Source: Flavobacterium collinsii
Lineage (GTDB): Bacteria > Bacteroidota > Bacteroidia > Flavobacteriales > Flavobacteriaceae
Length of the DNA: 64,000 nt
Direction of reading: 5' to 3'
Assembly (NCBI RefSeq): GCF_902804485.1
Contig: NZ_CADCST010000054.1
Location: 101,292 to 165,291, forward strand
Of this stretch, positions 45,897 through 54,780 are shown piece by piece (position 1 is the stretch's first letter; every line of letters begins with the position of its first letter). The position numbers and the translations under genes are program-made. The notes under the pieces are model-generated. The model did no database searches. It was not told the DNA's origin and was given only the letters and a program-made list of their open reading frames with translations.

Positions 45897-46658
45897 TTAT
45901 TTGGCTATTATTTTCGCGTCCTGTGAAAGAACTATTTTCTTACCCCTATAAACAGTCAGTTTCGCCGGAGGCGAATTTTTTTCGCCCAAAACGATAATCG
46001 CACACTCATAAACATTACCATCTTTCCTGAACTCATATTGATGATTCCCACCGATACCTTCTACGACTAAAACTCCACCATTAATCACTAAATCAGGCTT
46101 TTCAGTCATTTCCTTCTGAATCGACCATGAAGCATAACGATAGTTGTTATTTCCTAAATTATCAATTCTGATTTTAAATTTAGAAGTTTCCAGAATACAA
46201 ATCGGAGTTTGAAAAAAAGCAATACTCGGATCCAGATTTTTCTTTTGCGTAGCAATCAATGATTTCCTTAGATCCAGCTCAAATTTCGATTGATAATTTA
46301 CTGCAATCAGCTTCCCTTCAGTATCCAGCCAAATTTTGCCCTGATTGAACATTAGTCCTCTCAAACCCATATCTGACCAGCTTTTTACGGGATCAGACTT
46401 CACAATTTCATTTTTTAAAACCGCGTCGAATATCTCGGAATAACGCTTTAAAAAACCCGTTTTATCCTTGACATCTGCAATAGGATATTCACGCTTTAAA
46501 GGATAAACTACCCCATCAGCAAGTGCATCTTTGTTATCGCTTTTTATGTTTTCAATGAACTTTTTAACAAGTTTTTGATAATCAATGTTCGAATCCTGAG
46601 CAGAAACAAAACTGCTGCAAAAAATTAATATTATTAAAAATACATTTCTTCTTTTCAT
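45897..46658 (-). CDS. Exported protein, tandem paralogue 2 (unrecognised family)
   Basis: 253 residues from the internal ATG (complement of 46656-46658), which gives a clean signal peptide MKRRNVFLIILIFCSSFVSAQ; the frame is open to 46799, but that part crosses a terminator and a parS-like site and is not coding. The mature part shares many segments with the neighbour at 46786-47544: YQKLVKKFIENIKSDNKDA, YPLKREYPI, MGLRGLMFNQGKIWLDTEGK, SKFKIRIDNLGNNNYRYASW and YECAIIVLG. It resembles small periplasmic proteins of unknown function. A clear tandem duplicate. Confidence 0.78.
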   Translation of the reverse strand: MKRRNVFLIILIFCSSFVSAQDSNIDYQKLVKKFIENIKSDNKDALADGVVYPLKREYPIADVKDKTGFLKRYSEIFDAVLKNEIVKSDPVKSWSDMGLRGLMFNQGKIWLDTEGKLIAVNYQSKFELDLRKSLIATQKKNLDPSIAFFQTPICILETSKFKIRIDNLGNNNYRYASWSIQKEMTEKPDLVINGGVLVVEGIGGNHQYEFRKDGNVYECAIIVLGEKNSPPAKLTVYRGKKIVLSQDAKIIAK

Positions 46659-46755
46659 CTTAAATAATTTTAATAAATTAATAATCCGATAATTACAATC
46701 AAATATAAATAATTTATAACAGCTGTACTTAAATTTAAATTGGGCTATAAAACAA

Positions 46756-46783
46756 AAAATCCTATTCTCTCGAATAGGATTTT
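46756..46783. terminator. Terminator after paralogue 1 (copy B of the duplicated hairpin)
   Basis: AAAATCCTATTC (46756-46767), loop TCTC, GAATAGGATTTT (46772-46783), directly past the stop of the gene ending at 46786. The same stem core follows paralogue 2, so gene and terminator were probably duplicated together. Confidence 0.8.
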
Positions 46784-46798
46784 GTTTAACGTGGAACA
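46783..46798. other. Degenerate parS-like palindrome
   Basis: TGTTTAACGTGGAACA differs from the parS variant TGTTTCACGTGGAACA at one base. It overlaps the 3' end (codons for VPR and the stop) of the gene ending at 46786, so part of the match could be coincidental. Confidence 0.4.
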
Positions 46799-47544
46799 AT
46801 TTTAGCGTCCTGATTAAGAATTTCTCTTCCGTTTTGATAAATGGTTAAAGAAGCTGGTGCTGAATCTTTTGTACCCAAAACAGTAATATAACACTGGTAA
46901 AGAAAATTACCTTTTTTGAAATCGTAATGATTATTTCCGCCGGTTCCGTCATGAAACCATTTTCCGTTGGTAATAATTAAATCCGGTTTTTCGCTCATTG
47001 ATTGTTTTATCGACCATGAAGCATATCTGTAACTATCATTTCCTAAGTCATCAATTCGAACTCTGAATTTAGATGTTTCTATGATAATTTGTGGCTCTTT
47101 AAACTTAGTAATTGACGGGTGAAGTTTACTTTTTTCAGAAGCTATTAATTTACTTTTGATATCGTTTTCAACTTTTGACTGATAAATAATCGAAAAAACT
47201 TTACCATCAGTATCCATCCACAAAGTTCCCTGATTTAGCATTATGCCTCGCCAACCCACTTCTGACCAGTCTTTTGCAGGATTCGATTGTGAAATTTCAG
47301 TTTTCAGTTTAGTATCAAAAATTTCATCATATCTTTTTACAAATTCTGTTTTATTCTTGACAGACGGAATTGGATTCTCTCTTTTTAAAGGATATTTAAT
47401 AGCCTCTGCAACAGCCTCTTTCCTATCATTTTTTACATTATCAATAAATTTTTTGACAAACTTTTGATATTCAGGTTTCAAATGCTGCCCCGATATATTT
47501 TGAACCGTAATGCTTATGAATAGCATGTATAGCAACTTTTTCAT
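46786..47544 (-). CDS. Exported protein, tandem paralogue 1 (unrecognised family)
   Basis: 252 residues with a signal peptide (MKKLLYMLFISITVQNISGQ). It is parallel to the downstream paralogue along its whole length: YQKFVKKFIDNVKNDRKEA, YPLKRENPIPSV, VGWRGIMLNQGTLWMDTDGK, SKFRVRIDDLGNDSYRYASW and YQCYITVLGTKDSAPASLTIY. The conserved central W-R-G-x-M-x-N-Q-G and the D-x-L-G-N element suggest a ligand-binding or enzyme-inhibitor-like fold, but no known family is recognised. It ends in its own terminator, so the two copies may be separately expressed. Confidence 0.78.
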   Translation of the reverse strand: MKKLLYMLFISITVQNISGQHLKPEYQKFVKKFIDNVKNDRKEAVAEAIKYPLKRENPIPSVKNKTEFVKRYDEIFDTKLKTEISQSNPAKDWSEVGWRGIMLNQGTLWMDTDGKVFSIIYQSKVENDIKSKLIASEKSKLHPSITKFKEPQIIIETSKFRVRIDDLGNDSYRYASWSIKQSMSEKPDLIITNGKWFHDGTGGNNHYDFKKGNFLYQCYITVLGTKDSAPASLTIYQNGREILNQDAKIVPR

Positions 47545-47647
47545 GATTTCTATTTTACATAATGTTTTTATACTTGATTACTAAATTTCATTAGAATCTC
47601 CAGAATCAAATTCCAAATTCTGAAACTCTAAGTTACAAAATCAGAAA

Positions 47648-49927
47648 TCAATTTATACTGGCCTTAAACATTTTAAGTTCATCCCACGTAAATTCATCGC
47701 CATATTTTTCTTTTAACGGACTTAGGGATTCTTCCTGATAAAACTCAAAAGCTTCACGTAAAGCCAGGATTTTATCATACGGTAAAACATCTGAGATCTC
47801 GACTTTTTTAGCCTGAATTAATTTAACCAAATGCATCTCTACAGTTTGCACTGTAAGTTTACGAATTCGGGCAATATCCTGAATAGAATTTTTCTCCAGC
47901 CACAAATCATGCGTTTCTTCAATGGTTGTTTTCTTTTCGGCCTTTGGTGTACTTTTTTCTAATTTGCGTGCCGTATAGCGCACTGTAGGTTCTTCAGATT
48001 TAAAAATATCAGTGTTCGACATATTAAATTCCTCTCGGATCTTTACAACCTTGTCTGATTTGTAGTTTTTAATCGCTGTAGACGACAATTTCTCTTTACA
48101 GATGGTTTCACCTGCAACGACAATTTCTATGAGCAATTTGGCCTTCATTAAGCGCAAAACTGCTTTCGTTTGCAAATCATCCAGAAAAGCGAGCTCTTCG
48201 TAGAACTCTTTTACTTTTTTAAACTTCTGAATTTCGGCCATTTTATTCAAAAGATCCGTAACCAGTTTGTCCATTGGTTTAAAAAAATAATCATAAGCTG
48301 CCAATACCCTTTCCTGTACAAAAAAGAGATCGACAGTTTCTTTATTGAAAATTTTATTAAGCTGATGCACGAATTTTTGTGCAGGATCTGCCAGCGAATC
48401 TATTATTTCTAAACGTTTATGTGCCCAGGCAGAATGTTTTGATTTTTCAGAAGCAACTGCATTTTCGTTATAACTAAAACGGTGATTGCGCCATTCTTGC
48501 GCCAAATCAGCCCAATTAAAACTGCTAATCAAATAGTTATGAATAAAATTTTTCGTTTCAAAATGCAAAGAATGTTTTAAAACTTCTTCTGTTGCTTTAT
48601 TTAAAGCATAGTCCATCACATCCTGGTCGTTCGAAATACCATTCATTTGCAGCGGAGACAGCAAAATAAGCCCGTTTAAGGACGTTAAACGCGATAATGC
48701 TACATATGCTTGTCCAGGCAAAAAAACTTGCGATACATCGAGCGCAGCTTTCTCAAAAGTTAATCCCTGACTTTTATGCACGGTAATTGCCCAAGCCAGT
48801 TTTAACGGATAATGCGCAAATGTACCCAAAACCTCTTCTTCGACTTCTTTGGTAAGATCGTTTACTTTGTAACGAATGTTTTTCCACTCGTATTTTTCAA
48901 CTTCAATGGTTTTATCTTCTTCCGGAAAATGAATAAAAATTTCTTCGGCCGAAAGTGACTTTACAACGCCCATTTTTCCATTGAAATAACGCTTTTCAAA
49001 AGATAAATCATTTTTGACAAACATAACCTGAGCGCCTACTTTAAGTTTTAAATTTTCTTCAACCGGAAAAATTTTCTCCGGAAAATCACCCACAATAAAC
49101 GGCTGATAAGCGAATTCATTTCCAGCTAAATCGCCAATTGCCTGCTCGTTAATCGAATCGGCTTTGGCATTATGCGTAGTAAGTGTAATATATCCGGGAT
49201 TATTTTTTAAGTCAAAATCAGGTCTCACATATTCATTTAAAACCTGAATATCCTGAGGCGTAATCTGATTGTTTCGAAGATTATTCAAAACCGAAATAAA
49301 AGTATCATCTGACTGACGATAAATCTTTGATAATTCAATATATAAGGGCGGATACTGCTGAATTACATGCGAATGAAAAAAGAATTTTCCTTTGTAATAA
49401 TTGCGCAAAGTTCGCCATTCTTCATCTCTGATTACCGGAGGAAGCTGCAACAAATCGCCAATAAAAAGCACCTGAACACCTCCAAAAGCACGGGTATTTT
49501 TACGCACAGTCTGCATCATAAAATCAATTGCATCCAACAGATCAGCACGTAACATACTGACTTCATCAATAATCAAAAGCTCCATATTCCTGATTACGTT
49601 ACGCTTCACATTATTCATTTTAAAGTGTCGGCGTAAAGTTTCTTTATTCTCAAATTTCACTGTTTCAGTAAACTGCGAAGCCTCTTCATAGGATGGAATA
49701 AAGGCTGAAAATGGCAACTGAAACATCGAGTGAATCGTAACACCGCCAGCATTTAAAGCTGCAATTCCCGTAGGAGCAACAACTACAGTGTTTTTATGGG
49801 TTGTAGCAATGATTTCGCGTAAAAGCGTAGTTTTTCCTGTTCCTGCTTTACCAGTGAGGAAAATCGATTTTTGCGTTTGATTGATAAATTGTAAGGTGTA
49901 AGCAGCTGCTTCTGTAACGTTTTGCAT
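47648..49927 (-). CDS. PIF1/RecD-like helicase with C-terminal helix-turn-helix
   Basis: 759 residues. Walker A FLTGKAGTGKTTLL (about 23-36), IHSMF, Walker B LLIIDEVSMLRADLLDA (about 117-133), LFIGDLLQLPPV, then the UvrD_C_2-like end of the helicase core with ITVHKSQGLTFEKA and YVALSRLTSLNGL (about 390-425). The C-terminal third is helical and ends in an HTH-like segment (SIQDIARIRKLTVQTVEMHL, about 694-713), like the HTH_40 end of RQC helicases. A superfamily-1 5'-3' DNA helicase by family. It acts alone here; the biological role (replication fork, G4 or recombination) is unknown. Confidence 0.88.
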   Translation of the reverse strand: MQNVTEAAAYTLQFINQTQKSIFLTGKAGTGKTTLLREIIATTHKNTVVVAPTGIAALNAGGVTIHSMFQLPFSAFIPSYEEASQFTETVKFENKETLRRHFKMNNVKRNVIRNMELLIIDEVSMLRADLLDAIDFMMQTVRKNTRAFGGVQVLFIGDLLQLPPVIRDEEWRTLRNYYKGKFFFHSHVIQQYPPLYIELSKIYRQSDDTFISVLNNLRNNQITPQDIQVLNEYVRPDFDLKNNPGYITLTTHNAKADSINEQAIGDLAGNEFAYQPFIVGDFPEKIFPVEENLKLKVGAQVMFVKNDLSFEKRYFNGKMGVVKSLSAEEIFIHFPEEDKTIEVEKYEWKNIRYKVNDLTKEVEEEVLGTFAHYPLKLAWAITVHKSQGLTFEKAALDVSQVFLPGQAYVALSRLTSLNGLILLSPLQMNGISNDQDVMDYALNKATEEVLKHSLHFETKNFIHNYLISSFNWADLAQEWRNHRFSYNENAVASEKSKHSAWAHKRLEIIDSLADPAQKFVHQLNKIFNKETVDLFFVQERVLAAYDYFFKPMDKLVTDLLNKMAEIQKFKKVKEFYEELAFLDDLQTKAVLRLMKAKLLIEIVVAGETICKEKLSSTAIKNYKSDKVVKIREEFNMSNTDIFKSEEPTVRYTARKLEKSTPKAEKKTTIEETHDLWLEKNSIQDIARIRKLTVQTVEMHLVKLIQAKKVEISDVLPYDKILALREAFEFYQEESLSPLKEKYGDEFTWDELKMFKASIN

Positions 49928-49972
49928 TGGGCGTGTATTGAAAAACTAAAAGTATCGCATTTTTATAAAAGA

Positions 49973-50004
49973 AAAAACCTAAATCTTGACAGATTTAGGT
50001 TTTT
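49973..50004. terminator. Terminator after the OmpH-like gene
   Basis: AAAAACCTAAATCT, loop TGAC, AGATTTAGGTTTTT: a perfect 14-bp stem with A/T-tracts, between the stop at 50028 and the helicase start at 49927. Confidence 0.85.
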
Positions 50005-50027
50005 AAATTTAGTTAGTTAGTTTGGTA

Positions 50028-50609
50028 TTATTTTTTAGCAGCTTCTACTTCTTTTACTGCCGGTTTTTCTTCTGATTTTGGGCTTGATTTATACTTATCA
50101 TTCAAAGCTTTTATGATATCTTTTGTAATATCATATTTTTCTTCAGCGTATAAAATTGAAGCAGCATCACCAGTTCCGTAGATATAAGAGTAACCGTTTT
50201 TCTTACCGTAATCTTTGATGAATTTTTTAACTCCACTTACTAGAGAATCCATTTCAACACCACTTTCCTGTTGCAATTGTTGAGACAAAGCCTGTTGAGC
50301 ATAACCCAATTGTTGTTCTCTTTTTTGTAACTCAGCACCTCTTTGTTGGGCCCAGGCCTGACCGTTAGCCTGTGCTTGACTTTGAAAATTAGCAGCGTCT
50401 TGTTTAAAACGTGTAATCTCAGCTTGTAGTTGTCTTCCTTTTTCTTCTGCTTGAGCTTTGTACTTTGCTTCAAGGTCTTTTGCTTCAGTGTACTCTTTCA
50501 TTAAAACTGAAGTATCTACGTAAGCTGTTTTTACTTCCTTAACTTCTGCAGTTTTGCTACACGAAACGGCGAAAATTGAAAGTGCGATAATTACTAATGC
50601 TTTTTTCAT
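50028..50609 (-). CDS. Skp/OmpH-family lipoprotein
   Basis: 193 residues from the ATG complementary to 50607-50609. The frame is open to 50675, but that would begin upstream of the promoter at 50644-50672, so the shorter form is right. The lipoprotein signal ends at FAVSC (Cys about 17). The body is the OmpH/Skp pattern: a strand with AYVDTSVLMKEYTEAKDLE, long coiled-coil helices rich in Gln and Lys (about 40-120), then a second strand with YSYIYGTGDAASILYAEEKY. Skp-like proteins hold unfolded outer-membrane proteins in the periplasm. The lipid anchor is unlike E. coli Skp; the acidic/basic tail is low complexity. Confidence 0.85.
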   Translation of the reverse strand: MKKALVIIALSIFAVSCSKTAEVKEVKTAYVDTSVLMKEYTEAKDLEAKYKAQAEEKGRQLQAEITRFKQDAANFQSQAQANGQAWAQQRGAELQKREQQLGYAQQALSQQLQQESGVEMDSLVSGVKKFIKDYGKKNGYSYIYGTGDAASILYAEEKYDITKDIIKALNDKYKSSPKSEEKPAVKEVEAAKK

Positions 50610-50643
50610 TTTTTGAATTTCTATTTTTTTAATGTATTGGAGA

Positions 50644-50672
50644 CAAAAATATAAAAAAATAAATAGCATCAA
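50644..50672 (-). promoter_or_regulatory. Promoter of the OmpH-like gene
   Basis: On the minus strand: TTG (complement of 50670-50672), 18 bases, TATTTTTG (complement of 50644-50651). It predicts a leader of about 31 bases and decides the start at 50609. Confidence 0.65.
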
Positions 50673-50696
50673 CATAAAGTTTAAAAAATGCTATAA

Positions 50697-50859
50697 TTTT
50701 ATGATATTAGTTTTATTTATAGAGAGGAATTTTACCATAAAACATCGCTATTGAAAGCGGCTTTCACAGCTTTTATTTAAGCTGTTTTCTAAAAAAAGAC
50801 AACACAAACCTTCCTCTTCCATTAGAAAATGCCTTAGACGCACTTATTTTCCGTTTTAA
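50697..50859. repeat. Direct repeat copy 1 (~160 bp)
   Basis: From ttttatgatattagtttta to ttattttccgttttaa; about four-fifths identical by eye to 51136-51298. It includes the exact block gttttctaaaaaaagacaac. The 618-base spacer 50676-51293 holds no convincing gene; between the two copies the DNA is AT-rich with recurring caaaatttga. Confidence 0.7.
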
Positions 50860-51135
50860 GCTAATTATAGGGGCTAAATCTGCAGAAAACAGCGATTTTG
50901 ACTGCTGCTCGAAATTTGATCACAAATCAGCAAAAAAAATGAAGTTAAAAAAACTCATTTTTCAATTTTTGTATTCTTCGAACAAAACTTAAAGTAAAAT
51001 TTGATTGGAAGTATTTTCTCAAATGCAAAAAAGAAATGGCTCCAAAAAAGAAAAACTTTTATTCTTTTTAAGTCATTGCATTCAAAATTTAAAAAAGCAA
51101 AATTTCAGAGCAAAATTTGAAAAAATGTGTCGTTT

Positions 51136-51298
51136 TTTATGACATTAGTTTTACTTATGGAGTCCCATTTTACTATAAAATATCACTATTAAAAGTGGCT
51201 TTCATAGCTTATATTTAAGACGTTTTCTAAAAAAAGACAACACAATACCTCTTTTTACTCTAAAAAACGCCTTAAATGCGCTTATTTTACGTTTTAAT
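51136..51298. repeat. Direct repeat copy 2 (~160 bp)
   Basis: From ttttatgacattagtttta to ttattttacgttttaa; the partner of copy 1, 439 bases downstream in the same direction. Its last bases overlap the stop codon of the methyltransferase gene ending at 51294. Confidence 0.7.
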
Positions 51299-52142
51299 TG
51301 TTTTTCAAGACATAAATGTGCGATGAATACTCTTTTGTATTGCCCGCTTTTAAATTTGATCTTAATCCCACTAAAAAGGCACTGATATAATTCATTTTTC
51401 CGGTTTTGTATTTTTCGGATAACAAACTCACATAAAAAGAATCAAATTTCATAGGAAGTACTTTTTCCAATTTCATATCTACTTTTTCAAAAAGAGACTG
51501 AATCGCTTTTTTAGAAAAATGCCAGAAGTGAATTGGCACATCATAAGCTGCCCAAAATTCATTATAATATTTTGCATCATACGATTTGAAATTTGGAACC
51601 GCAACAATTAAAGTTCCAGTTGGTTTTAACAAACGCTTCAATTCCTGTATTTGCAATTCTAAATTTGGCACATGTTCTAAAACATGCCACATGGTAATTA
51701 CATCAAAAGAATTATTTTCAAGAGCATCAATTCCATTTACAAAAGAAATTCCTTTTTCTATCGCGATATTTTTTGCTCTATCACTTGGTTCTACTCCAAC
51801 AGTTTCCCAACCGTCATTTTTTGCTGTTAATAAAAAATCTCCCGTTCCCGCACCAATATCTAAAATTCTTCCTTTTTGAGATTGTTCTTCATTGATTAAA
51901 TTCAGCTTATTTTTTAAAGCTATATTTTTCACAAAATGATATGCTTTTTCAAACAAGGACCTTTTATTGTCGGTATGAGAAATATAATCTTCACTTTCGT
52001 AATATCTTCCAAGATTTTCTAAATCGGGTTGTGGAGAAGTAATCAGCATATCTAAAGTTTCATCGTAATACAGATCAAAAATTTCTTTAGATACAGAATG
52101 GTCTTTTACAGTAAGAAAATGTTTTTTATTTAAAACGTTCAT
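51294..52142 (-). CDS. Class I SAM-dependent methyltransferase (Methyltransf_23 type)
   Basis: 282 residues. The SAM-binding motif I is RILDIGAGTGDFLLTAKN (about 92-109), with VGVEPSDRAKNIA as motif II, FDVITMWHVLEHVPNLELQI as motif IV/V and LLKPTGTLIVAVPNFKSY. The N-terminal region (about 1-60: CxxC absent, LGRYYESEDYISHTDNKRS) is typical of methyltransferases associated with surface polysaccharide or lipid modification. The substrate is unknown. It stands alone between a repeat-filled spacer and the mnmG region. Confidence 0.87.
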   Translation of the reverse strand: MNVLNKKHFLTVKDHSVSKEIFDLYYDETLDMLITSPQPDLENLGRYYESEDYISHTDNKRSLFEKAYHFVKNIALKNKLNLINEEQSQKGRILDIGAGTGDFLLTAKNDGWETVGVEPSDRAKNIAIEKGISFVNGIDALENNSFDVITMWHVLEHVPNLELQIQELKRLLKPTGTLIVAVPNFKSYDAKYYNEFWAAYDVPIHFWHFSKKAIQSLFEKVDMKLEKVLPMKFDSFYVSLLSEKYKTGKMNYISAFLVGLRSNLKAGNTKEYSSHIYVLKNN

Positions 52143-52301
52143 TTTTAATTATAGGTTTTTAATAGAATTTGGCAACATACTTTTTTCATTACACAACAGC
52201 TGTTAATGCAACAAGTTTTAATTTATAACTTTTAAATGCACATCAATGCATCACGCTAAGTTTTTTAGATTTTTTTCAATGACATCAAGGTTTAGCAAAA
52301 T

Positions 52302-52317
52302 AGTTTCACGTGGAACA
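52302..52317. other. parS-type centromere site
   Basis: AGTTTCACGTGGAACA: matches parS TGTTTCACGTGRAACA except the first base. It lies in the spacer between the methyltransferase and mnmG, 2.1 kb from the cluster of six. Confidence 0.7.
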
Positions 52318-52397
52318 AATTTCTTTTGTTTTTATAATTTACTTTTTCTTATACTTTAATAACACACTTTTCTACAATCGAAAAAATGTGAAATATT

Positions 52398-52450
52398 AAA
52401 CTTGAAACTTCAAACTTGAAACTTCAAACTTGAAACTTCAAACTTGAAAC
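52398..52450. repeat. 14-bp tandem repeat (aaacttgaaacttc x ~3.8)
   Basis: Three exact copies of AAACTTGAAACTTC (52398-52439) followed by a partial one, then two diverged gaaac units to about 52490. It lies downstream of the mnmG stop in the 380-base spacer 52143-52523, which otherwise holds the parS site at 52302 and no gene. Confidence 0.8.
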
Positions 52451-52523
52451 AAAAAAACCTGAAACTTCCAACAAAGAAAACCTGAAACAAATAAAGACGC
52501 ACTAACTGTGCGCCTCTAATTTT

Positions 52524-54395
52524 CTATCTTCCCATGTAAATCAATAATACCGAAATATCACTAGGAGAAACTCCGCTTATTCTCGAAGCCTGCGAAATTG
52601 TAACAGGACGAATCTTGCTTAACTTTTGCTTCGCTTCTATTGACATTGATTTTATTTTTTCATAATCAAAATTCTCAGGAATTTTCACTTCTTCCAAACG
52701 AGTAAGCTTATCAGCATTATTTCTTTCCTTTTCGATATAACCGGAATATTTAACCTGTATCTCTGCTTGCTCTAAAATTTCCTGATCCAAATCATTCTCT
52801 TCTATATACGCTTTCACTTTTTCAAATTTCAGCATATCTTCCAAATCAATTTGCGGACGAGAGAAAACTTTAAACATTTTATCACCTTGTGAAATTGGAG
52901 CTGTTTCCTTAGCTTCTAAAATGGGATTTGTTTCAGCAACCGAAACGCTCGTTTCTCTAAAGAAAGCAACCATCTTTTCAGATTCGTTTAATTTCTTCTC
53001 CATTCGGCGCAAACGCTTTTCAGAAGCAAGACCAATTTCATGAGACATTGGTGTTAATCTAAAATCGGCATTATCCTGACGTAACAAAGTTCTATACTCT
53101 GCTCTTGATGTAAACATACGATAAGGTTCTTCCGTTCCTTTCGTAATCAAGTCGTCAATCAAAACTCCAATATAAGCTTCATCGCGTTTCAAAATCAACG
53201 GCGCTTTTTCATGTACTTTCAAATGCGCATTTATACCAGCCATCAAACCTTGAGAAGCCGCTTCTTCATATCCTGTTGTTCCGTTAATTTGTCCGGCAAA
53301 ATATAAACCTTCAACCAACTTTGTTTCCAAAGTATGTTTCAATTGTGTTGGCGGAAAATAATCATATTCGATTGCATAACCCGGACGGAAGAATTTCACG
53401 TTTTCAAAACCGGCTACAGAACGCAATGCTTTAAATTGAATATCCTCCGGAAGTGAAGTCGAAAATCCGTTCACATAAACTTCGCAGGTATTCCATCCCT
53501 CCGGCTCCACAAATAATTGGTGACGCTCCTTATCTGCAAAACGATTAATCTTATCTTCTATCGAAGGGCAATATCTTGGACCAAGACTTTTGATCCTTCC
53601 GTTAAACATTGGTGAACGATCAAAACCTTCTCTCAAAATATCATGAACATCCAATGAAGTATACGTCATGTAACAAGACCGCTGATGCGTTAACGGAGTT
53701 GTCAAATCAGAATAAGAAAACTTATCCGGCTTTGCATCTCCTTTCTCTTCGTTCATTTTAGAATAATCCAACGAACGTCCATCAACTCGTGGTGGCGTTC
53801 CTGTTTTCATTCTTCCTGCTTCAAATCCTGCCTGAACCAAATCTTCAGTAATTCCTGTTGCAGCACTTTCACCCGCTCTACCTCCACCAAACTGTTTTTC
53901 TCCAATATGAATCAAACCGTTTAAAAAAGTTCCGTTTGTCAACACAACCGATTTAGATCGGATCTCAACTCCCAGCGAAGTTTTGATTCCTTTTATCTTT
54001 CCATTCTCAATAATCAAACCTTTCACCATCTCCTGGTAGAAATCCAAATTTGGAGTTCCCTCCAACATCATTCTCCATTCTTCTGCAAAACGCATTCGAT
54101 CACTCTGAACTCTTGGAGACCACATTGCTGGTCCCTTCGACTTATTCAACATCTTAAATTGAATAGCCGTTCGGTCAGAAACAATTCCTGAGTATCCACC
54201 CAACGCATCAATTTCACGCACAATCTGTCCTTTTGCAATTCCACCCATAGCCGGATTACAAGACATCTGTGCAATGTTCTGCAAACTCATGGTCACCAAT
54301 AAAGTTTTGGATCCCAAATTTGCTGCCGCTGCCGCGGCCTCAGAACCTGCATGACCGGCACCGACTACAATAACATCGTATTCTTCTAAAAACAT
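52524..54395 (-). CDS. mnmG: tRNA uridine 5-carboxymethylaminomethyl modification enzyme, MnmG
   Basis: 623 residues, full-length. FAD-binding motif DVIVVGAGHAGSEAA (about 7-21), SCNPAMGGIAKGQIVREIDA, the GidA signature around GPRYCPSIEDKINRFADKER and GQINGTTGYEEAASQGLMAG, and the C-terminal helical GidA-associated domain. With MnmE it installs the cmnm5 group on wobble U34 of several tRNAs. Flanked on both sides by parS-like sites, in keeping with the frequent location of gidA/mnmG near the origin in other bacteria. Confidence 0.97.
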   Translation of the reverse strand: MFLEEYDVIVVGAGHAGSEAAAAAANLGSKTLLVTMSLQNIAQMSCNPAMGGIAKGQIVREIDALGGYSGIVSDRTAIQFKMLNKSKGPAMWSPRVQSDRMRFAEEWRMMLEGTPNLDFYQEMVKGLIIENGKIKGIKTSLGVEIRSKSVVLTNGTFLNGLIHIGEKQFGGGRAGESAATGITEDLVQAGFEAGRMKTGTPPRVDGRSLDYSKMNEEKGDAKPDKFSYSDLTTPLTHQRSCYMTYTSLDVHDILREGFDRSPMFNGRIKSLGPRYCPSIEDKINRFADKERHQLFVEPEGWNTCEVYVNGFSTSLPEDIQFKALRSVAGFENVKFFRPGYAIEYDYFPPTQLKHTLETKLVEGLYFAGQINGTTGYEEAASQGLMAGINAHLKVHEKAPLILKRDEAYIGVLIDDLITKGTEEPYRMFTSRAEYRTLLRQDNADFRLTPMSHEIGLASEKRLRRMEKKLNESEKMVAFFRETSVSVAETNPILEAKETAPISQGDKMFKVFSRPQIDLEDMLKFEKVKAYIEENDLDQEILEQAEIQVKYSGYIEKERNNADKLTRLEEVKIPENFDYEKIKSMSIEAKQKLSKIRPVTISQASRISGVSPSDISVLLIYMGR

Positions 54396-54458
54396 TTCTT
54401 TTTACTATTCTCTGGAAACCGTTTAAGGCGGTCCTCAGAATTAATTTTTACATTCTTT

Positions 54459-54474
54459 TGTTCCACGTGGAACG
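54459..54474. other. parS-type site 1 of the mnmG-ybeY cluster
   Basis: TGTTCCACGTGGAACG: palindrome TGTTCCACGTGGAACA with one end mismatch. Confidence 0.75.
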
Positions 54475-54582
54475 CGGATTTTGCTTCAGGTTTCAAAATT
54501 CAAGTTTTTAATCTCAAACTAGAAACACCTATTTAAAACCTAACACTTTACTTTTTCAAACCTTTGCGCTTTTCAAGCCTAT

Positions 54583-54598
54583 TGTTTCACGTGAAACA
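54583..54598. other. parS-type site 2 (perfect palindrome)
   Basis: TGTTTCACGTGAAACA, identical to the widely conserved chromosomal parS consensus. Confidence 0.9.
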
Positions 54599-54628
54599 AT
54601 TAAAGATCTCCAAACTCAGTATTCTTTC

Positions 54629-54644
54629 TGTTCCACGTGAAACA
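54629..54644. other. parS-type site 3
   Basis: TGTTCCACGTGAAACA, a standard parS variant; 46 bases from site 2. Confidence 0.85.
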
Positions 54645-54688
54645 TTTACAAACTCTCCGTAACACGAAAATCTACTTCACCTTTCACA

Positions 54689-54704
54689 TGTTCCACGTGA
54701 AACA
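54689..54704. other. parS-type site 4
   Basis: TGTTCCACGTGAAACA, identical to site 3; 60 bases further on. Confidence 0.85.
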
Positions 54705-54733
54705 CTTTAAGTTACTTTCTCTTTTTTCTATTT

Positions 54734-54749
54734 TGTTTCACGTGGAACA
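54734..54749. other. parS-type site 5
   Basis: TGTTTCACGTGGAACA, the reverse complement of sites 3 and 4; 45 bases further on. Confidence 0.85.
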
Positions 54750-54780
54750 CATAAAACAAAATCAAGAAAAAGAATTTAAG

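Noticed and set aside
46659..46799. N-terminal extension of the paralogue-2 frame beginning MFHVKQ
   Set aside because: It runs through a terminator and a parS-like site; the internal ATG gives a proper signal peptide.
51023..51142. 39-codon ORF in the repeat-flanked spacer
   Set aside because: Lys/Phe-rich composition typical of random AT-rich DNA; no promoter or partner.
52398..52450. CRISPR-like array
   Set aside because: The 14-bp units are contiguous with no spacers.
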